A stretch of DNA of 64,000 nt from Laburnicola sp. R22_1 (Eukaryota > Ascomycota > Dothideomycetes > Pleosporales > Didymosphaeriaceae). The translations under genes were made by a program, and so were the position numbers. A model generated the notes under the pieces. The model was not told where the DNA came from. It made no database searches and saw nothing but the letters and a program-made list of their open reading frames with translations. The DNA lies in assembly GCA_014281115.1 (NCBI GenBank), contig JACONQ010000008.1, positions 1,054,001 to 1,118,000 on the forward strand. The letters run 5' to 3'. Below, piece by piece: positions 1-12,208 of this stretch (position 1 is the stretch's first letter; every line of letters begins with the position of its first letter).

Positions 1-1377
1 GTCGGGCGGGAAACGGCGGCAGGAAGGTGCGCGCTCGATGTCTCGAGAGGATGCGGCTCTGTAACAGCTAACAACGTGCTTGCAATGTGTACATGTCGGC
101 CGGGTCGGGTAGGTTTGGTTTGATAGTCGGAAGAATGTGCCAAGCGGGACAACAGCACAACCCTTCTGGTCCCCCAGGCAAACCCTCTGGCACGCGTTGC
201 TGGGCGAACGGGAAATAGGCGGCGCACAACGAGTGAAAGCGAGGAATTTCCTTTCCAGCTAGGCTGGTCCTCCTCCTCCCTACCTTACGTCCCAGGCGCA
301 ATGGGCGCCATGTCCACGCCCTTCCCACCGATGCACCGCCGATGCACCGCCTGGTACATTCTCGAGTCCGCTATTAGTCTACGAAGATATGATGGGGGGG
401 GATGAGAGTACTCGAGCCACCCGCTTCTCTGCCAGGGCATCGACCTCTGCGGGACAAGGAGAAAGCGCTGTACTGGAAATCGACATGATGAAAATCGACA
501 GTAATCTAGGAGAACAATTCGATAGTCGAGTCATTCGACTCGATATACATACTACATCAGAAGATGCCACTAGAGTCGTGATGGAGAGCCCACAGGAGTG
601 AGGATGCCGTGAGGAGACGTCGGCGCTCGGCTATCGCGATGGAGCCGCGACCGGCAAGGGTCTCACTGACCGACCTGCACCGAGCCGCTCCCGTCTACCA
701 CAAAATAAACCTTAACGCAGCCTCCGACGCTTCAGGCCTGTCCTGCATGCCCAACCTCAACACCCGCAGCCTAGATGCACTCGAGCTCACTGCAAGACTG
801 TGATGGAAAGCAAAGACGAATAGCGGATGGCAGACACATTGATTCATAGCACGGTATCCCCTGCTTCACCTGTTGTCCCGTTTCCTAATGCCATGCAGAT
901 TGCTCTTTGATATCATGGAGAAACAACCGAGCCTTAACACCCGTAATAACCACCGTCCTCAGACTGTTATCCTGTTCAGTCGAGGGAATTTCCAAAATGA
1001 TCCGGAACCTGAAACCTCGCGCGTCGTCCGCCCCGACTCGCGGATGCATGAAGAAACGATGCCCCGGAGAAACAAGATCCAAAAAGCAACACCAAGTATG
1101 CGCAACCCAAGAAAACCCGACTAAGAAATAGTTGCTGCAAGGAAAAGATCATCAAGCATCCGCCGTACCGTGAACTCCAGCCGGTCGTATGGCCCACGTC
1201 TTGTGGCAAAGGACCCCATATCAACAATCCATAACAAAACCCTAACGCAAAAAGATTGAACAGTAAAGGCCGGTCGAAGACATCCTCATAAGACGTGCGG
1301 ACCGAACAAGTATTTAATACAACAGGCAGTGAAAAGTTTAGTGCAGAACTTCGAGCAGAAGAAGACCCTAAGTTGTT
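1..1377. other. 3' flank of the Crz1-like gene, no gene seen
   Basis: No reading frame here shows a recognisable domain, coding texture or plausible splice chain. The open frames on both strands are short and overlap. The stretch is the 3' flank of the minus-strand zinc-finger gene, whose stop codon is at 1378-1380. I see no tRNA, transposon or strong repeat. Confidence 0.6.
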
Positions 1378-2701
1378 CTAGGTGTGACTAGATATTGCGG
1401 TTTTTGTATTGACAGATTCTGTTTTACCATCAGGCGAGTGGCTTTCTCGCTTGACGTCGTCAGTGGCATTCGCAGCTTTGCCGCAGCCTTTGACGAGAAT
1501 GTGTCGCTATACCAAGTCAGCTTCTAGGGTCGGCAAGTCGATTAAAGATACAACATACCTTGAGGGCATCCTTTCGCGAGAAGCTCTTGTCACAGTGTGT
1601 ACACGGGAAAGGCTTCACCGCTAAATGAATCCTCTTGTGCCGCTTCAAATCGTGGTTGCGGTTAAAGCTCTGCGGACACTGATCGCACTTGAACGGACGG
1701 TCGTTGGCGGGTGCTTGCTGATGCTGGTGGGGTCCGAGGAAGTGTGGCATAGCTGCTGCATGGCCGCTATTGAATCCTTGCATCATCCCTGGGTGCACAC
1801 CGCCAACCAAAGCTAGCTGCCCGTTCGGGTTGTTTACGTTCGTATAAACTGGAGCTGGGCCCGGGACGTAATTTCCATAAGGCCGCTGGTACGGATGTGG
1901 AGAAGGGGCTGGATTCGATGGTATCGAGGGGATTGCACCGTGCGACGCAGCCGGTGACATCCTTGGCAAACCGCTGTTCGGGCTCTGCTGCGTTGGTGAA
2001 GGGCCTGTGGAGTAAGAGAAGGACGCCTGTTGTGGGGTTGTGGTAGGCTGGTAAGAGTAAGTCGGGGTAGGCGGTGGTCGGAAAGACTCCTGAGCATGGA
2101 CAGGCGACTGCTGGGGTGCTGTGCTCGATGCTGGAGTTTGTGCGTGCATCATATGGTGAGGCTGGTGTTGTGCAGACATTGCAGGCATATTTGACGAGAG
2201 AGACGATGGCGTGAATGGCGGAAGCTGTTGGTTCATTTCGTATGGAGGCGGATTCAGCCCTTTGCGCAGAATTAGTGAGTATTGGTCCCCAAGCTGAAAA
2301 TCATTCTGCAGTGGAACAAACATACCTCCTCGGGCTGAGTTATATTGGTTTTGCTGCCCCCCAGCATAACCGTAATGGCTCGACGGCTGGGAAGGCGGCG
2401 AGTAGATGTAGCCTCCGTTTTGGTTTTGGTAAGACATGGTGGTTGAGTGGGCACTGCTTGTTGATACCCCTGATGAAGGATTTAACACATCACCAGGCAG
2501 GTTATTTGGTGGGGTAAGCAGGTTGCCAACACTAGCAACCGACGCCGGAGCTTGTGATGAATGTGAAGCGTTGATAGTGTTGAAGGAGGAATATTTGTGC
2601 GCAGGTGGAGGTGGCAGTTCGAAATTACCCAAGTGAGCGGCGTGTGGCCTCCTAGTCGAGAAGCTTGGAGGTACACCCATTGGGGCAGGCCCAGGATGCA
2701 T
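1378..2701 (-). CDS. crz1: Crz1/CrzA-type C2H2 zinc-finger transcription factor
   Basis: Nuclear transcription factor of the calcineurin-responsive Crz1 class. Two adjacent C2H2 fingers lie near the C-terminus. Finger one reads CDQCPQSFNRNHDLKRHKRIH and is followed by the class linker LAVKPFPC; finger two contains CDKSFSRKDALKRH and is followed by LVKGC. Exons: 2326-2701, 1559-2259, 1378-1506. The last intron (1507-1558) splits finger two, and the last exon supplies its final histidines and 38 further residues. The region before the fingers is rich in Pro, Ser, Gln and Asn. A 66-nt segment (2260-2325, GTATGT...AAAG with a CTAAT branch) looks like an intron but keeps frame if retained, giving 401 or 423 residues. 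The open frame extends upstream to about 2940 without any ATG, and 2701 is the first ATG for 1.16 kb, so I start there. The protein is shorter than Aspergillus CrzA (over 700 residues), and I cannot see a clear calcineurin-docking PxIxIT motif. Confidence 0.8.
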
Positions 2702-3862
2702 CAACGTCGGGTGAGCCACTGCAGCAGCCACGTTGGCGGTTGTGTCCCGGTTAGGTACTGAGGACCTACCAGCTTCTGGAGAGAGAGAAGTTGGAATCGA
2801 CTGCAGCTGTGACGCTGCAAAAGGCGGCCGAGTAGAGAATTGCGCGCCGGACCAATAGAGTCGCACGTGAGAAGTGAGAGGAATGCGCAGAGGGCAATCG
2901 GCGTCTCGTAGCCCCGAGGCGTGGTGTGAAAGGCAAGTGCTCTAGTCGAGAGGGACAAAGTGCTGATGAGATACAGGGAGTGGAGGACAGTAAATCCTGT
3001 ATAAGGTTTCCTGCTCACACAGACGCCAACCGGTGTAGATATTCTATGATGGTGTCCCCACTAGTATATCGGACCTCCAGATGGCGAATGGTGGCTCCGA
3101 ATATGCAAGAGTTGCGATGAGAGGACTGTCCCGACGATGGTACCTGCGTAGGCTCCTGGAGAGTGGTGGCACGGACGGATGCACGCCTTTCCGGAAGTCT
3201 TCCAGAAGTCTCAGGCTCTACGCCAAATCAGTGGTGCTCCTCGTCGCAGGTCAAAGGAGGGCGTACAAAGCAGCAAAAGCAGTTGCTCGTGAAACGCTAT
3301 CTCCAACACAGTCGGCGCTCGGCAGGGCCCAGTTTCCTGGTTGCGCAAACGTAGTGCTACTGAGGCGGTCGCACACGCTGTGCGAATGTCGGTTTTGGGT
3401 CAAGAGGTTCGACTTGCTGCTATGGCCGGGCTGGAGTCGTCGTCCGACGACGACAAGAATGCTCGGATTGGCTTAGGCGGTAGTCGCTCTGACGGTACTG
3501 AGTCCACGGCACCGGTACGGGGTTGCCTTCCAGAATGGGCTTTGGATACAGACAAGGCCGGTGCTCTCGATATCCACCACAGAAGGGCGACGAGATCTGG
3601 TGTTGCAGGTTGACGGTGGTGGAGCCCGTGTCCAATGGCCCCCGGGGTGGATTGACGGTGGTTGTGAGGCGCGCGGGCGACGGCGATCCCTCCTTGTTAA
3701 GCTCAGATTTTGGGCGCCCTAAGGAGCGATGGCGGAGAGGGCTGGCCTGTGCTAGGCCAAAGGCTTTTCTCGCAGTGAGCGGGTGGAGTCACGTATATGT
3801 AGGCGGGCTAAGGCGTCAAGGTTTGTAGTTCGCGTGGCTGTCTAGCGGGCTGGTCAACAAGG
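2702..3862 (-). promoter_or_regulatory. Long ATG-free leader upstream of the Crz1-like gene
   Basis: Reading the minus strand upstream from the start codon, I find no ATG in any frame until 3863-3865. About 14-18 would be expected by chance in 1.16 kb. The plus strand of the same stretch has many ATGs, so composition does not explain the gap. The simplest reading is a transcribed 5' leader selected against upstream start codons, with transcription starting near 3.9 kb. Leader introns are possible. Confidence 0.6.
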
Positions 3863-5885
3863 GCATCAGGAGCCTAACCAGGCGATAGGGTTCGTCCGAG
3901 CGTTTTGGGGCAGCCTGGATCGGGGGCGGGAGATGAAGGCACGAGAGCAGGCTTCAGAGGTAGAGGTGCGGGCGGGCGCGCTATTCACACGCCTATACGC
4001 AACGGGGAAAGGCAGACGAGACACGGCAGGAGCAACGCGAAGACTGAGAATACCTAATAAACCACACCGTTCAGGCGCCGATTCAAACCCAAGCAGGCAT
4101 GGGGAGCAACAATGCGTCGCCGGGATCACAGCACCCAGACCCTGTCGGTCGCCCCTCTGGTCGGCGTCGTTGGCGTGCGGGACGGCTTGGACCAGGAGGG
4201 TGGAGGACAAGTCGCCTGCGGCGGGCCGGACAGGTGTCAAAGAGCAGCTCCCCGGCGTGGCTGGGACGATGATGCTGATGGGGCTGACCTCGCCGGCGTT
4301 TCTTTGAGCTGGTGGGTGGCCGGGGGGCGTGACCATGGGGCTTGCTCCTGACCGAAGATTGCGGCACAGCATGACAAGAGAGGACGCTTTTTGTTTTTCC
4401 AAGTACCAAGGACGAGCCAGCAGCCGTCATGAAGCGTCGGGACTGGCGCCAGCCAACCCAGCACGGACATGGTCTGGCCAGACACGAGCCGTGCGTCCGC
4501 TCAGCGAGACAAAGGGCTCCTCCGCAGTGTCCGCACATACAAAGCCAAAGCTCGGCCAGGGTCGCCGTGCTGAGGGCCAATGGCGGGCCTTGGGTGGAGC
4601 TGGGTGCGATGGGGAGACGGACTCTCGTCGCGCATGTACAGGACTGCTGGAGGGAGTGGTGACGCTGGCGAGGCAGCGGTGGGGGAACGACGGTGGGCTC
4701 CGTGTTCAGCGCGCGACGGACGGGCGGCAGGGATGGCTGCTTCGGTGGCTGCTTCGGCGACCAATGCCAAAGCACACGGCGACGGTGCTTTTGCTCCAGC
4801 TGACAGGAAGCTCGTTGTTCAGGTCGCCGGGCCCAGGCTAGCCGAGTACGGGAGCTGTCGCGCGCACATGATGGAGCGCCGGCGGCGGCTGCGCGGGAGG
4901 GGCTTCAGACGACAAAGCCCAGCGTGCCAGAGGGACGGCGTCGCGGGGAGTTGACGACTCTGGCCGAAACTCTGTGCGAAGCGGGCGCCCTTGGAACCGC
5001 AGGCGTGCCGTGCATGCCAAGGGATCGGAGCCGCGCCCGTCTGACCTCCTCGTACACTGCGACAAATGGCTATCAACAAGAGTCCACCTCGACCCTCGAC
5101 CTGTACGCAATAAATGCGAACCCGCGGCACGCTTGCCGCTCGCCTCGCCTAGCTCTGGACAGCGTAGCGCCTGCGGACGAGCCCCGGGAGAGACAGGCTG
5201 TCGGTACCTTGCGCTGCTCGGTCAAGACTCGATTTCAGCGGCCTCGAGATGAAGATGCCGTTAGCGCTGGTGATACACCATGTACGCGCCTGCAGCGAGC
5301 CCAACGCGGCCACCACCGTCTCGACGGCAACGCGACGCCTTTTCGCAGAGCCTCTGCCAGGACCATGATGATTGATGACCGACCGGACTCTGCGTCTGCA
5401 CACCATGTGCACATGATAGGACAGGCGCGCGTGCAGCGTCAAGCAACGTGCATCCCTGTCGCCACGAATTGCGTCCTCTCTGCCGGATTCGCACGCCAGC
5501 ATGAGGGACTCCATCCACCTAGCTTATTTCGACCTCGCGTCTCTCTACAGTCCCTACCCATCACCGCCTCCTTCGAGCCCTACCACAAAGCACACAAAGC
5601 ACTCGTTATTATATTCCATGTACTGCGAGGTCCCGCCATCCCTGCCCGTCGCTGCGCGCCTCATCGAGACCTGTCAGCCAGCGGCCGTGTATACCTCCAC
5701 ACCCGTGCCGGCCCTCGATCGTCACACGCTGCCGTCCGCTGCTCGGGCTGGCCGTGGATCCACTCGGCTCGTCTGTCGCCCCCTGTCGCACGGCGCCTGC
5801 ATAACTTAATTTTTGACACGCATCGCATTGGTGTTTTAGACAGGCCCCAAGCCCGTCCGCCCCTGGCGCCGTTCGCCATCCTCCA

Positions 5886-5915
5886 CCCCGACCCAGCCCG
5901 ACCCAGCCCGACCCG
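5886..5915. repeat. Short tandem repeat, CGACCCAGCC unit
   Basis: About three head-to-tail copies of a 10-bp unit CGACCCAGCC. Non-coding context; no function inferred. Confidence 0.7.
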
Positions 5916-8463
5916 TGATCTTGGGATTCGCAGCAGGGCGTCGCCAAACCGCACACATTCTGACCCGTTCCCCAGCAGCGGGCGGCGGCCACGTTGTAAG
6001 CCTCACCTCCCAGGAGAACGGATGCCCTCCGCAAGCCAAAACTCTTGCTTGCCCATGGCAACATCTCTCTGCATGTCGTCAAGCCGACCGGCCACACAGC
6101 CCGTTGTTGTGTCGTGGCCATCATCACCCCCCCTGCATGAGCCTGTCTAGCTGCGTTTGTGTGAAAGATACACTGCAGACAGCGATTCGCATAAGCTGAA
6201 ATGACCGCCCTACCCCACGGTCCTGGCATGCAGCTTTTATCTCGGAACACACATCTCTTGTGTGATGCAGCCCGCAACAGGCATCTGGTGCGGCTACCCA
6301 TCGAATCAACAGCCACCCGCAATTTTGAGTTGGCTAGCCTCATCTCGCCAAACCCTGCTGCGTGCTCAAAGACGACGCCTTGCAGCAAAGCACGTTTGGG
6401 CTGCATCGTTTTGTCGCTTCGCAACCATTTCGCGTTTTCCGCCTTGTAGTGGAGCTACTGCGCTCTAGCGTTAGGAGACTTCTTCTTTTGATTGGATCTT
6501 GCGCTCGTTTTTATTACTTCGCTTTTTGGATTATGCAGAGACATTGCGGAAGATGCCTTGGGCGACCCGCATAACCTTGCCTGCCCAGAGTTTACCCCCT
6601 CAGCTGATCTCCCAATTGACATCTGAGAGTGTAGCTACTACCTGGCATTCCCTGGGCACTTGCTAAGCACCCCGCAGATGCGACAAGCGCTTTTTTTAGC
6701 GTCCTTGGCGCCGTACCGAATGAGGAATCGCACCTTCCAGGACGAAGCGTAGCAAGCCGGCACGTGAATCCATTTCCTGCATCCATCCTAAAGTTATCGT
6801 GTCCGCTAGCTGGGACGCCGTCAAGCCGCCTCCGAGCTGGTCTGGATGATAAACAGATCCGGCGGGGTGGTCCCCTACAGGGGAATCCCCAGCTTCACAA
6901 GATGCTTTGGTGGACTGATCTACAGACTAATATTACGCCCTCTAACTTCAGCGCTCCATAGTCATATTGACGTTTTTATTGATGAATGTCTTCGATGGAT
7001 ATATCCACATAATACTGCATGATCGCAAATCAAACGTATTTTGTTGTTGTTCCTGGATGAACCTTGACACCCAGGGCCGGGAACAGTAACCAGATCCACA
7101 AATGTGGGCCATGACTGATTCGGCATGAGGCGCAGCTTCAGTGACCGATGCTTGCTCGAGGCGTACACGACCAAGATGTCGGTTTCGCTCCTCTGCACCT
7201 TCAAGACGAAAGGATGAAACATCCAGCAAGTGAAGATTGATATTCACACCGCTTCGGAGCCATGCAGTATGGGTATGGGGGGGACTTGCACCATTCGCTG
7301 CTAGGCCGCAGCAAAGAGTCGTATGACCGTCCCTTTCCCAAGCACTACCGACCATTTTCGTCACATACGACTTCCGGGGATCACATCGCGTGTACGCTTT
7401 TGCGAAGTTGTCGCCAATCGGTGAACCTCGTCCTCGATGACTGTACCAGAGACCACCAACGAGGTGAGGCTTGTGCCATACAGGTCGGTCATGAAGAACT
7501 CCCCATCTACGAGTAGATATCCTACGTCGACTCGGACGCGAAGAACAGTGCGTTCTCTACACAGTCACTCAAACGGATAACAAACCTCTCGACGTACACA
7601 CGCAAGCTTACAGCCGCTATCGGCATACCTAGCATCGTATAGCCCCGTATCCCAAGCCTCACCCGATTCCCGACGCGCTTCCCACGGCCTGCAAATCTGG
7701 TACGGCTTTCCATCTCGCCTCCCACGGACGGCGTACATGCCTCTTTCGGCTCTCCTCTCGCTGGACACGGCGCTTTGCTTTTTGCACCCGTCTGTCTGTC
7801 TCATCGTAGCACGCACACTCTCCTACACACTGTTCACTGAACGGCACGAGGCTGTGCGTTCGCAGGAAAGGCAGGCAGGCAGACAGGCAGCTCGTAGTTT
7901 GCTCAGCAGCAGGCTTGAGGCTATCGCGCGCTGGCTCGCTCACTGCAGCAATAACTCGAATAGGTAATCCGTAGCTTCTTTTTTGATGGTCCCGCCTCGC
8001 TGCTCGCGTATGGGCGGTCGGGCATGCATGGATGGCTCTTTCTCGTCTTTTGACGAGTCTTGCTCGCTCGTCGGAGTGTTGGTCTCTCTCGGGGTTGGTT
8101 CTCCGGGGCTTCTTTCTTCTCGTTGAGCGTGTTTCTCGGTGTATGCCGCCAGATAGCTTAGCTACTACCGTACGAATCATAATGTATGTAGCTTTGGTTT
8201 AGTTCGTTCAGATTCAATGGATGGATGGGCGGAGAGCGCGCTTGACGTGAATACGGTGTTTTTTATTACACTGGATTGGATTTTACATACTGCTGGTATG
8301 CATCTACGAAGGAGCGGCATGCTTACTACGGCTTACATACAGGTGTCCACTTGTCCACGTGCGAGGCCGGCTGCTTGCGGGTCTACAGTACATATTACTA
8401 CCTATATATACCTACTGGGTACTTAGCATGCTTGCTGGCGCTCGTCTTTCTTTCTGGAATACC

Positions 8464-8517
8464 GTCTGATCTGGTCTGATCTGGTCTGGTCGGATCGGAT
8501 CGGATCGGATCGGATCT
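8464..8517. repeat. Microsatellite, TCTGG/TCTGATCTGG then CGGAT repeats
   Basis: Alternating TCTGATCTGG-type units run into five copies of CGGAT (about 8491-8515). It is a simple sequence repeat in non-coding DNA and a likely length-polymorphic site. Confidence 0.75.
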
Positions 8518-8787
8518 GTATCTGACATAATCTACCTACCCTATGCGAGGATCGACGGGACGCCTTGTTTAGAAAGAGCGCGCGTGTGTGACTATGTATG
8601 GTCCACTAGGTAGGCATCCAGCACAAGTGCGCGATCTTGGCGGGCGCTTCGCGGGTTGGCCCCCAGGCTGCAGCGTCGTCTTATTCTTACGCTGAGAATC
8701 CTGCGGGGGTGGAGGATGGGAGGTAGGTCAGGGAGTATTGGTCATACTAATTTATTTGATTGCGTTGGGTGAGATTCTTCTCAAGAT

Positions 8788-8813
8788 GGGAGGGAGGGAG
8801 GGAGGGGGGAGGG
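8788..8813 (+). repeat. G-run polypurine tract, possible G-quadruplex
   Basis: Five successive GGG runs separated by single A residues, then further G runs, within a few tens of bases. This meets the usual four-run pattern for an intramolecular G-quadruplex on the plus strand. The surrounding 8.7-9.3 kb is also G-rich on this strand. Confidence 0.6.
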
Positions 8814-11333
8814 AGTGTCGTACTGCGATGTTTTGATTTTTCGTTTGAGCGGTTGGTAACGGGGCTGCAATGCTTCCGCGGGTTACCGATCGATGCTGGC
8901 TTGTTGGGGCGCCTGTGACGGACGGACGGGTGGGTGAGCCGTGAGCGACGGGGGAGGGTAAGAAATGTTGCACGTCGGAGTCTTTTTTTCGTATGCGAAG
9001 GGGGCTAGTGTACGCAGAGTGCAAACGGACACGATGAACTCCGTTGGGGTTTGTGCTCGAGTGATGCCATGCGGGGAGGGGTACGCGTCCGCATGTCGTG
9101 GTTGTTATGCTGTGGTACGTTCGGAGGGGTGCGCGTGTTGGTATCCGGTGTTGCCGGGGTTATGTTTTAAGTCGGTGGTTGTAATGGGGTGGGTGGGTGC
9201 TTCTGCGGGTTTGAATGGTGAGGTGAGAGAGGGGTGGTGAATAAGGGGGGGTTTGGGTTGCGGTGTGCATGGACATGGATGGTATGGTGGTAAGAAATGA
9301 GAGGCGGCAGTATGGAATAAATGACGTTCTTTCTTACGATGACGAAGGTAATGACTGAGGAAACTGTGCAATGGTAACATCATAGAGGTGACATATTAAA
9401 AATCAACAATTGGAAAGAAGTGCCCGTTTTGTAGTTTCTTTCGTGCTTGGACGGGAGGGAAATATAAACGGTTCTCTCTCGTTGCTGAGGTGCTATCTAA
9501 CATCAAGAGAGAAGAAAATCCCCTATTCCATTTTCCTATCGCCCGATTCCATGGACAATGATATAAAAGAAATATAGAAACCAGTTGGCGCCTTTATTTG
9601 ACTCTCCATTCCTCTCGTGCTTGCAGTTCTTTTTTCCCTTGGATGCTTACATGGTGATTGCGGATATCTTTCGCTACGGATGAAGATCGCTGCTACCAAC
9701 TAGTGCTGCTGTTGGTGTACTGCACCTTATTCTAACACAGGAGTGCACTTGTAGTTGTCTGCAAATGTATATCATCGCTCATTCTAAAAAGAGCAATACG
9801 TTGACAGAATGAAAACTAATGCTAAAATCAATAGGCTATTTTCGGTTACTGTCAGGCTCCGAGCCGCTTTGTTGTGTAGAACCCTTTAGCGCTACAAACG
9901 CGAGCGACAATGAGTATGTTTAGAATAGAGGTAAGTAATCTTCGAGTAAATGTGACTTGTCGTAATCTAATCCATGACAAAGAAAGCCCCCATACGCTCT
10001 AGAGTGAGTGTTTTTTGTTCCTAGCCTGCCCAGTTGACTTGGACTCAACTTTGGGTGGTTGGCATATAGGAAAACTAGCGCCGGACATTATATATTCTTA
10101 TCGAGAGACGAAATAGATAGAACGTAGATATCAATACGACAGTACAGTTAAAGGAGCCTTGATGTCTAGGTTTATAGGCAATAACAGGTAGAGAGTTCGA
10201 GATTGAGAAGACGAGGCCATTCTCAAGCAAGTGCTACCAGTTGGTGGCTAGACCGTATCCAGTATCTAGTCACGATGTGAAGTATCTCGTCAAGTGCTTC
10301 ATATCCCACTCGTCATATGTCAGTCATTTCAATGGAAAAGAAAGGAGTATGACTAAGCCATGACTATCGCCACAGCATACTGGACGAATGCATCGTGAGT
10401 GAGACCACGAGAGTGTAAAACACTTGGATGGAAGTGTGTTTAGAGAAGCACTCACGAGAGTCTTGTGGATTTCTCACCATCCAGTCTCCTCATACAGACC
10501 TCACACAAACGCCAGGTAACCTCTCACAGCATTTTCCTCCATTCATATCCCACCAGTTTGTCCCCCATCTCCGCCACCTAAACCCAGTCGCCAGGTACAA
10601 GCCCCTCTAAACGTCAGTACGACACATGGCTGTCATCTCGGGAAACGCCCTAAATAATAGTCGCAGCCCATCTGAGACACCAGTGGCACGAGCCTGTACG
10701 AGGTGGAACGAGCTGTGCGACGGGGCTTCGATCAAGGTACGAAGGGAGCCGATGGAGTGTTTGAGAGTGGGACGAGATCGCTGGTGTAGCAGAGGGGCCG
10801 GATCGGTGGAGGTGTCACACTGGCTATGGTCGAAAGCGGTGGGACATGCGTAGGCATCGTGAGGGGGTGTTCCAAGGTCGAAGACATGTGATGACTTTGT
10901 AAGACAGACCGGTGGGCTGTGAGATATATATGGTATGAGCGGGTGCTGCATATAGGGAGTGCTTGGTTGCCGTCGTAACACTGAGACGTGGGCTAGAGTT
11001 AGACTACAGCTGTGATGCAAGCGGAAATTTGGTACAAATGGGGCAATGAATAGTATGTTCGAATACTCCACCGTTGAATTTCGTAGGAGTTATTAGGTAC
11101 TTCTTCATGGGATGGTGGATGGGGACAGCCGGAGACATATGCAATGCCGCCAAGAGCAAAAGTCCCCAATCCGCCAATCGTCCGGAGCCTCACTCGAAGA
11201 TTACCACCAGTGTCCGGAAATCTAACCACAACATGTCAGCATATAAGAACGCTCTACAAGTAACTCGATTGTCCTAACACGACCGACCTACTGCTACTAC
11301 TACTGCCATCGTCAACCACCCACACGCGCCAGC

Positions 11334-11889
11334 ATGGGTGCCGCAGACGTAATACAGCTCGCACCGTTTGACCCCTCAAACGCGCAGACGTACAATGCGC
11401 TCTGCCATTGCGGAACGGTCCAGTACACAGTTACGCTTAGTCCACCGCTAGAACAGCAGAAAATCGTCGAGTGCAACTGTTCAATTTGTGTACGCAACGG
11501 CTACCTCCTCGTCTACCCGCAACGCGAATACGTCAACGTAACGAGCGGCCAGGAGGCACTCAAGATATATACCTTCGGCCGGAAGATGAATCTGCACCAG
11601 TTCTGTGGGCGCTGTGGAAGCTCTGTTTTCTTTGATCCGCAATTGCCGAAGCAGGGCGAGCCGATTGACATCTTAGGAGTCAATGTGAGTATCGCAGTCG
11701 AAAAGGACGCCAAATTGAAGCTAAGAATGGCTTCTTCCAGGTCCGGATGTTCAAGGCCATAAAGGTGAAGGATTTCCAGACCGTCCAGATTGACGGGTGG
11801 TATGTAGGCACAAATTGTCTTCCTGTCCTATACTGATTCCCTCAAGGAACGAGTCGCCATTTATCGATGGAAATTATCTGAAGGATTGA
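11334..11889 (+). CDS. GFA/CENP-V-type zinc-binding domain protein
   Basis: Small 150-residue protein of the glutathione-dependent formaldehyde-activating (GFA) / CENP-V superfamily, a zinc-binding beta fold. Spliced from exons 11334-11684, 11741-11799 and 11847-11889; the introns (56 and 47 bp) have GTGAGT and GTATGT donors. The family cysteine pattern is present: CHC near residue 24, CNCSIC near residue 47, and a CGRCG pair after the FCG/F-rich core near residue 90. Members act as S-hydroxymethylglutathione-related enzymes or have no known substrate, so I assign only the fold. The start ATG follows a purine-poor leader and gives the usual short N-terminus before the first Cys pair. No organelle signal is visible. 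It lies about 320 bp upstream of the thioesterase-like gene on the same strand; eukaryotic genes of this sort are not co-transcribed. Confidence 0.88.
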
Positions 11890-12208
11890 TGCGCAATAGA
11901 AGTTGAAAGGCTCTCTGCTAGTTGGGTGCAGTCGTACGGTCAAGGCGGTTGATGAGCACGCGTTGAGGATGAATTGTGTGTGCAGGGAATGTGGAAGACG
12001 GGTTACCTCTTTTGGTAGAATTGATAGGACATGGATATCGCACGCATTTCAGCTTGAAAACTATATTACATATACAATTTGGAGGAAATCGCAACATGAA
12101 AGTGAAGGGTCCAAATTTATGCCAAGAGGCTTGTGCCTCGGTGCACGCGAAATCTCCGTCGCGCTTCAACTTTCCACTCACCACTCTGCTGAGGTGCAGG
12201 CCTCCGTT

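Larger units (their letters stand above)
3863..11333. other. About 7.5 kb with no recognised gene
   Basis: Long open frames exist (for example plus 4924-6150, 408 codons), but none has a recognisable motif. They overlap other frames on both strands, as expected of GC-rich non-coding DNA. The stretch holds short tandem repeats (5886-5915, 8464-8517) and a G-run block (8788-8813). It probably contains the promoter of the Crz1-like gene and may hold non-coding transcripts. I see no transposon remains, and composition is not AT-rich as in RIP-affected DNA. Confidence 0.5.

Noticed and set aside
3405..3415. GGTTCGA string, possible tRNA T-loop
   Set aside because: No matching acceptor, anticodon or D-arm can be folded around it.
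4924..6150. 408-codon open frame on the plus strand
   Set aside because: GC-rich region with open frames on both strands, no domain, no hydrophobic or charged patterning, and no plausible neighbours; length alone is not evidence here.
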